From positions 41,256-105,255 of the forward strand of contig CAIXUZ010000044.1 of NCBI GenBank assembly GCA_903922735.1: a DNA stretch of 64,000 nt, in the 5' to 3' direction. The notes under the pieces were generated by a model. The model saw only the letters and a program-made list of their open reading frames with translations. It was not told where the DNA came from and did not search any database. Each line of letters opens with the position of its first letter. The stretch's first letter is position 1. This DNA is from an uncultured Verrucomicrobia subdivision 3 bacterium (lineage in GTDB: Bacteria > Verrucomicrobiota > Verrucomicrobiia > Limisphaerales > UBA11358). Below, piece after piece: positions 59,655 through 64,000 of this stretch. The position numbers and the translations under genes are program-made.

Positions 59655-59730
59655 GCCTGCTGGCTGGTCGCCCGGCGTCCGTCGTGCTTAAAACTATACT
59701 TGGCTGAATCCAATTGGTAAATAAATCGCC

Positions 59731-60786
59731 GTGGCCGGCCATGAAAACCCAGACGTAGGAATCACGCTCGTAACGGGAGCGACCGGTTTTATTGGCCGGC
59801 ATTGCGTTCGCGCCCTGCTTAAAACGAATGCCCGCTTGCGGATCCTTTGCCGCGATCCCGAAAAGGCGCGCCGGCTTTTTGGCGCCGGGGTGGAGATGGT
59901 GGAGGGCGATCTGCTGAAGCCGGCGAGCCTGGCGGCCGCTTGTCAGGGCGTGCATACCGTTTTCAATCTGGCCGGCAGCTACGAATTCGGCCCCGCGCAT
60001 CGTCGGGAAATGTGGCGCGTGAATGTGGAGGGCACGGAGCATTTGCTGGCCGCCGCCTGGCAGGCGCGGGTCGGCCGGGTGGTTCATTGCAGCACCGCCG
60101 GCATTCTTTCGGCCTCCGGGAGATTGATAGGCGCTTCCGATTTCCCCCGGCGTCCGCCCTCGGGCTGTCACTACAAACAATCCAAATGGCACGGCGAAGC
60201 GCGCGCGCTGCATTGGGCCGGACGCGGCCTGCCCGTGGTGATCGCGAGCCCCACCGCCCCGGTTGGCGCCGGGGATGAACGGCCCACACCCACCGGGCGG
60301 ATGTTTCTGGATTTGTTGCGCGGCCGGTTTCCCGCCTGCACGCGCACCGGCTTGAATATCATCGCCGTGCAGGATTTGGCCGCCGCCATTCTCGCCGTCG
60401 GCCGCCGGGGACAGGCTGGCCGGCGCTATGTGCTCGGCGCGGAAAATATCTGGCTGCGGGATCTCATGGCCATGGCCGCCCGGGCCGGCCGCTGTGCCGC
60501 GCCGCGGGTGACGGTGCCGTGGGTGGCGGTGGCTCTGGCCGGTGTGGCGGGCGAGGTTTGGGGGCGCATGAGCGGAGCCAGGGACGGACGACTCTGCTGG
60601 GAAACCGCTTATTTCGCCCGCCAGCGTCAATTTTTCGATATTGATCCCACGATTGCGGCCTTGGGTTGGCAGCCGGAGATCACGACCCTGGCGGCGGTCA
60701 CCGAGGCCGTCAACTGGTTCGGGGATTTCTCCGTCGGGACTTCCGCCGCCCGGGCGGCGGCGGATTGTCGGCCTCTTTCCTCATGA
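59731..60786 (+). CDS. hpnA: Hopanoid-associated NAD-dependent sugar epimerase
   Basis: A 351-residue extended short-chain dehydrogenase: VTGATGFIGRH nucleotide-binding motif, FNLAGSYEFGP, and HYKQSKWHGEA, where the catalytic Tyr-x3-Lys is YKQSK. GRMFLDLLRGRFPACTRTGLN is characteristic of HpnA-type proteins. The start is a GTG. It overlaps hpnI (ATGA). Its exact hopanoid reaction is not settled in the literature I know. Confidence 0.85.
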   Translation: MAGHENPDVGITLVTGATGFIGRHCVRALLKTNARLRILCRDPEKARRLFGAGVEMVEGDLLKPASLAAACQGVHTVFNLAGSYEFGPAHRREMWRVNVEGTEHLLAAAWQARVGRVVHCSTAGILSASGRLIGASDFPRRPPSGCHYKQSKWHGEARALHWAGRGLPVVIASPTAPVGAGDERPTPTGRMFLDLLRGRFPACTRTGLNIIAVQDLAAAILAVGRRGQAGRRYVLGAENIWLRDLMAMAARAGRCAAPRVTVPWVAVALAGVAGEVWGRMSGARDGRLCWETAYFARQRQFFDIDPTIAALGWQPEITTLAAVTEAVNWFGDFSVGTSAARAAADCRPLSS

Positions 60787-61910
60787 AGCTGTTCTTGATC
60801 AGCTGGACCATCGCGGCGTTTGTCTGGTGGCTGATCGCCTTGTGTTTATTGGCGCAGAGCCGCCGCCGGACGCCGCTGCCGGCGTCCGCCAGGCGCGCGG
60901 CGATGACCGTGTTCAAACCGCTGCCGCCCGTCCGGGATGAGCCGGAACGCGCGGCGTTGGCCGCCGCCATTGGCTCGTTCGTTGGCCAGTTGGCCGCGGC
61001 TGACGAAATGGTTATCGGCCTCGATGCCGCTGATGCCGCCGGCTGGCAGCCCTCACTGCAAGCCTGGCGTGCGGCCTGGCCCGCCGCCCGGTTGATTGTG
61101 GTGGCCCGCGAAGTTCCCCGTCAGTGGGCCAATCCGAAAATTTCCTGGCTCCAGGTGCTCGCGCCCTCCGCCCGGGGCGAAGTTTGGCTCTGGTCGGACG
61201 CCGATGTGACCGCGCCGCCGGGCTTTCTGGACGGGATTGGAGGCCAGCTTGCCGCCGACGGCGGCAACGCCGTTACGGCTCCGTATGTCATTCAGCATAT
61301 TCGCCAGGCCCACGGAGTTCTCGACGCCTTGTTTGTGAACGTGGAATTCCTGCCCGGAGCCTTGCTGCTGGGACGCTTGAGCCAGCAGGATTTCGCCTAT
61401 GGCGCGGCCACCGCCTTTCGCGCGGAGACCTTCCATGCGCGCGGCGACTGGCATAAACTGGGGGCCGCGCTGGCGGATGACCATAAGCTGGGGGAACTGT
61501 TGCAGCCGGTGACGCTGGCGAAAACTTTGGTTTCAACCTTCACCAAGCCGGCCGGCTGGGGCGAGGCGTGGCAGCATTATTATCGCTGGCAGAAAACGGT
61601 GCGCTGGTGCCGGCCCTCCGGCTATGCGGCGCTGCTCGTGTTGATGCCCGCGTTCGGCTGGGCGCTGGCCGGCCTGTTCGGCGGCCTCAAACCATTTTAT
61701 CTCTCCGGCCTCGTCGCCGTGTTGGGCGGGGAAATCATGGTGGCCTGGCTGGCCTGCCGGTTGGTTGGCTGCCGGCTGCCGCCGGCCACCTGGATGGGCG
61801 TCCTGCTCTGGCCGTTTTTTCGCGCCGTCACCTGGCTGCTGGTCTGGGTGCCCTTGCCCGTGCTTTGGAGCGGCCGCCAGCGGGCATGGTTCGCGCCGCA
61901 GCAGGAGTAG
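60783..61910 (+). CDS. hpnI: Hopanoid-associated glycosyltransferase
   Basis: A 375-residue GT21/ceramide-glucosyltransferase-like membrane enzyme: N-terminal helix (4-24), WSDADVTAPPGFLDG, ADDHKLGELL and WQKTVRW (a QxxRW-like motif), then C-terminal helices. HpnI adds N-acetylglucosamine to bacteriohopanetetrol. The first part of the GT-A domain is diverged (no clear EPG motif). The start at 60783 gives the ATGA overlap with hpnA; longer upstream frames are not credible. Confidence 0.83.
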   Translation: MKLFLISWTIAAFVWWLIALCLLAQSRRRTPLPASARRAAMTVFKPLPPVRDEPERAALAAAIGSFVGQLAAADEMVIGLDAADAAGWQPSLQAWRAAWPAARLIVVAREVPRQWANPKISWLQVLAPSARGEVWLWSDADVTAPPGFLDGIGGQLAADGGNAVTAPYVIQHIRQAHGVLDALFVNVEFLPGALLLGRLSQQDFAYGAATAFRAETFHARGDWHKLGAALADDHKLGELLQPVTLAKTLVSTFTKPAGWGEAWQHYYRWQKTVRWCRPSGYAALLVLMPAFGWALAGLFGGLKPFYLSGLVAVLGGEIMVAWLACRLVGCRLPPATWMGVLLWPFFRAVTWLLVWVPLPVLWSGRQRAWFAPQQE

Positions 61911-61912
61911 CC

Positions 61913-63349
61913 CTACGTCGCCTTCGCCTGGCGCGTCTCGACCCGCCGGCTCCGCAAGCTGCTGAAGAATTCATACCCCTCGCGGCAGCGGCGCACGAAG
62001 ACATCCTTGTCCTCCAGCATCGACCGCACAATCCGCAGAATCGGTCCGGAGCGGAAATAATATTGCCGGTAAAAGCGGTCGAGCGCCTCATGGATTTCGT
62101 CGCGGCTCAGCTCCGGATAAACCAGCGTCGTCGCTTGAAATCCATCCGCCCGGATGGTTGACCCGGTGCTTTTCATCCAGCCGTTCGCCAGCGCCTGTTC
62201 GTAAAGCTCGGTGCCCGGATACGGCGCCGCCAGCGATACTTGGATGCTAAACACGTCCAATTCCTGCGCAAACCGGATCGTGCGCTCGATCGTTTCTCGC
62301 GTCTCCACCGGCAGCCCCAGCACAAACGTACCGTGCACCAGCACCCCGGCCTCCCGGCAGCCGCGCGTAAACCGCCGCATTTGCTCCAGCGAAACGCCTT
62401 TCTTGATGTTCTTCAAAATCTGCTCGTCGCCGCTTTCGTAGCCGACCAGAAACAATCGCAGTCCGTGGTCGCGGAAAAAACGGATCGTTTCCGCATCCAG
62501 GTTGGCCCGGCTGTTGCAGGACCAGGTGATCCCCAGTTTGCCGAGGCGCTTCGCAATTTCCCGCGCGCGCGGCAGGTTCGCCGTGAACGTGTCGTCGTCG
62601 AAGAAAAATTCTTTCACCTGCGGAAATGATTTCTGTAAATAGGCCATTTCCTCCGCGACATTTTCCGCCGAGCGCACCCGGTAGCGGTGGCCCCCGATGG
62701 TTTGCGGCCACAGGCAGAAGGTGCATTGCGCCGGACAGCCGCGCCCGGTGTAGAGGCTCAGATACGGGTGCAGCAGATAGCCGATGACGTAGCGCTCGAT
62801 CTGCAGGTTCCGTTTATAGACATCCGCCACCCACGGCAGCGAATCCATGTCCTCGATTAGCGGGCGGTCCGCATTATGGTGGATTCTCCCGGACGCTTCG
62901 CGATAGGAAAGCCCGGCAATGCCGGCCAGCGGGCGGTCCTCGCAGACTTCCTTGCAGGTGAAATCAAATTCCTTGCCCCCCACCCAGTCAATCGCGGTGG
63001 AGGCCTGCAGCGTCTCCGCCGGCCGCACCGCCGGCTGCGCCCCCACCATACCGATCACGGCCTCCGGCGCCTGGCGCTTGATGGCCTCCGCCACCAGCGC
63101 GTCGTTTTGCAGGGTGGGCGTGGATGTGTGGATGATGACATGCCGGTGACCGCGCGTTTCGCGGAGGCAATCCTCCAGCCCCAGCCCATGCGGCGGACAA
63201 TCCAAAAGCCGGCTGTCCGGCACCAGGGCGGCGGGTTGGGCCAGCCACGTGGGATACCAGAAGCTGGTTACCTCGCGGCGGGCCTGATAGCGGGCCCCGG
63301 CTCCGCCATCAAAGCCGGCCACGCTCGGCGGGCATAGAAAAAGCGCCAT
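61913..63349 (-). CDS. hpnJ: Hopanoid-associated B12-binding-type radical SAM protein
   Basis: A 478-residue protein with a cobalamin-binding-like N-terminus and a radical SAM core with C205-x3-C209-x2-C212 in TGRGCPAQCTFCLWPQT, a sequence characteristic of HpnJ. HpnJ converts the glucosamine head group into the cyclitol ether. It is convergent with hpnI (2-base gap). ATG 63349 is preferred over a TTG three codons upstream. Confidence 0.9.
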   Translation of the reverse strand: MALFLCPPSVAGFDGGAGARYQARREVTSFWYPTWLAQPAALVPDSRLLDCPPHGLGLEDCLRETRGHRHVIIHTSTPTLQNDALVAEAIKRQAPEAVIGMVGAQPAVRPAETLQASTAIDWVGGKEFDFTCKEVCEDRPLAGIAGLSYREASGRIHHNADRPLIEDMDSLPWVADVYKRNLQIERYVIGYLLHPYLSLYTGRGCPAQCTFCLWPQTIGGHRYRVRSAENVAEEMAYLQKSFPQVKEFFFDDDTFTANLPRAREIAKRLGKLGITWSCNSRANLDAETIRFFRDHGLRLFLVGYESGDEQILKNIKKGVSLEQMRRFTRGCREAGVLVHGTFVLGLPVETRETIERTIRFAQELDVFSIQVSLAAPYPGTELYEQALANGWMKSTGSTIRADGFQATTLVYPELSRDEIHEALDRFYRQYYFRSGPILRIVRSMLEDKDVFVRRCREGYEFFSSLRSRRVETRQAKAT

Positions 63350-63679
63350 ACGGGTCAATCGAGCCGGAAATCCTTCGGCTCTGGTTGAGATGGAGAAAAC
63401 GGCAACATAGATCGCGCTCAGTTGAAGCGTGATGATTCACGTTTGTGGCGGAATTGCAAGGTCGCAACACTTGGCGCCATCTGAAAATCCCTTGGCGCTC
63501 GGAGGGACGAGTTCCACCAGTCCCGCTCTCGCGGAGCGGGCATCACTTACGAAAAGACAAACAGCGCGCCACCAGCGAAACCAAGCCCTACGCACACGCC
63601 GACCTTTACGACCCGCTCTCCATGCCGCCCGAACTGGATCTCGCCGCCGTCCGACCGCCTAACGCCCTGAATCTGACCC
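63350..63679. other. 330-base gap with repeat-like sequence
   Basis: It contains CGGAGGGACGAGTTCCACC, which resembles repeats I recall between genes of PVC bacteria, and a hairpin CCCGCTC-N5-GAGCGGG (63522-63540) without a T-run. Overlapping short frames (for example 63445-63714) have no ribosome-binding site or recognisable domain. Confidence 0.4.
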
Positions 63680-63904
63680 GTGCCCAAGGCCGTCATCGGG
63701 AGCGTCACCACTAGCGCGGCGATTACGACTGGTGGTCTGGCGTTGATGATCCTGCCCTCGCTGGTGGTGGGGAATGAATTGCTGATCCTGGGTGGCGTGA
63801 CGGTGCTGGTGGGCGGGTGGTTTCAGGCGCATCGTTACGGGAAGATGCGGGGGACGGTGGTGGGGCTGCGCGAAAAAACGGACACAGGTAAAGCGGGACA
63901 GTGA
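63680..63904 (+). CDS. Possible small membrane protein
   Basis: A 74-residue frame from GTG 63680 with two hydrophobic segments (about 14-29 and 33-47) and a basic C-terminus (HRYGKMRGTVVGLREKT). No family is recognised and the start is weak. It sits directly before the transposase frame; it could be a real small protein or part of a decayed region. Confidence 0.35.
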   Translation: MPKAVIGSVTTSAAITTGGLALMILPSLVVGNELLILGGVTVLVGGWFQAHRYGKMRGTVVGLREKTDTGKAGQ

Positions 63905-63918
63905 AAGCCAAAGCCACT

Positions 63919-64000
63919 ATGAATACACCTGTGATCCAAGAGAAGAAGACCCGGAAGAAGTTTGATCGGACCTTTAAACAGCACGCCGTTGAGCTCTGGC
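63919..64000 (+). CDS. IS3-type transposase N-terminus (cut by window)
   Basis: The last 82 bases encode a start Met and a short lysine-rich lead into KKFDRTFKQHAVELW, the helix-turn-helix opening typical of IS3/IS911-family OrfA. The gene continues outside the window. The in-frame GTG at 63901 is an alternative start. No terminal inverted repeat was identified upstream. Confidence 0.6.
   Translation, partial: MNTPVIQEKKTRKKFDRTFKQHAVELW

Noticed and set aside
63522..63540. Terminator after the small right-edge region
   Set aside because: The hairpin CCCGCTC-N5-GAGCGGG has no following T-run and no gene ending just before it.
1..64000. CRISPR arrays, tRNA or rRNA genes
   Set aside because: No regularly spaced direct repeats, no tRNA cloverleaf with CCA-type acceptor context and no rRNA-like stretch were noticed on reading. 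A covariance-model scan would be the decisive test.

Overview
The window is GC-rich, densely coded bacterial chromosome. Gene content (paired type II ketosynthase/chain-length-factor sets, hopanoid side-chain genes, a sialate O-acetylesterase) and the style of the dispersed intergenic repeats suggest a member of the Verrucomicrobiota or a related PVC lineage. This placement is inference: there is no rRNA or housekeeping marker here. No tRNA, rRNA or CRISPR array was seen.

Layout. (1) 1-6917 is ordinary flanking DNA: a cut esterase gene, an OmpA/MotB-type protein, a TPR membrane protein, a sialate O-acetylesterase, two small unknown proteins and dinB. Decayed copies of the dinB 3' end lie among them. 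(2) 7282-16682 (+) is a type II fatty acid/polyketide operon. It opens with an unusual single protein joining a radical SAM enzyme, a ketosynthase and a degenerate ketosynthase, then ACP, a GcvT-like protein, thioesterase, FabG, FabD and a GNAT-aminotransferase fusion. (3) 29382-16694 (-) is a tightly overlapping 13-gene operon: aromatic amino acid ammonia-lyase, LpxL-like acyltransferase, thioesterase, ketosynthases and chain-length-factor-like proteins, ACP, deacetylase, LolA-like protein, lipoprotein, C45 acyltransferase/hydrolase, PlsC-like acyltransferase and FabZ-like dehydratase. (4) 40622-30499 (-) is an 8-gene operon: three radical SAM enzymes, ketosynthase, chain-length factor, ACP, a DUF3261-like lipoprotein and an RND/MMPL exporter fused to an LpxL-like acyltransferase. 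(5) 41871-48856 (+) holds two adenylate-forming ligases, a GT2-DUF2062 protein and an RND/MMPL exporter fused to a methyltransferase. A decayed copy of the last gene lies just downstream. (6) 48829-53289 has small exported proteins, a serine hydrolase and a second LolA-like protein. (7) 53308-58894 has two halogenase-like flavoproteins, a flavodoxin-fold/SCP2 fusion and a CPA2 antiporter. (8) 58947-63349 has hpnK, hpnA, hpnI and hpnJ, the set linked to the bacteriohopanetetrol cyclitol ether head group. The right edge holds a small ORF and the start of an IS3-type transposase.

How it fits together. Ammonia-lyase, aryl-acid ligases, ACPs, KS/CLF pairs, FabG, FabZ, thioesterases, LolA-like proteins, DUF3261, LpxL-like acyltransferases and MMPL exporters are the usual parts of aryl-polyene and flexirubin loci. 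I read 7-49 kb as one composite aryl-polyene-like lipid pathway. An aryl starter (probably 4-coumarate) would be activated, extended on ACPs, transferred to a lipid or glycolipid and moved to the outer membrane. The three radical SAM proteins with a corrinoid-type layout, the HydE/BioB-like radical SAM protein, the GcvT-like protein, the GNAT-aminotransferase and the halogenase pair are not standard parts. They suggest a chemically modified product that I cannot name.
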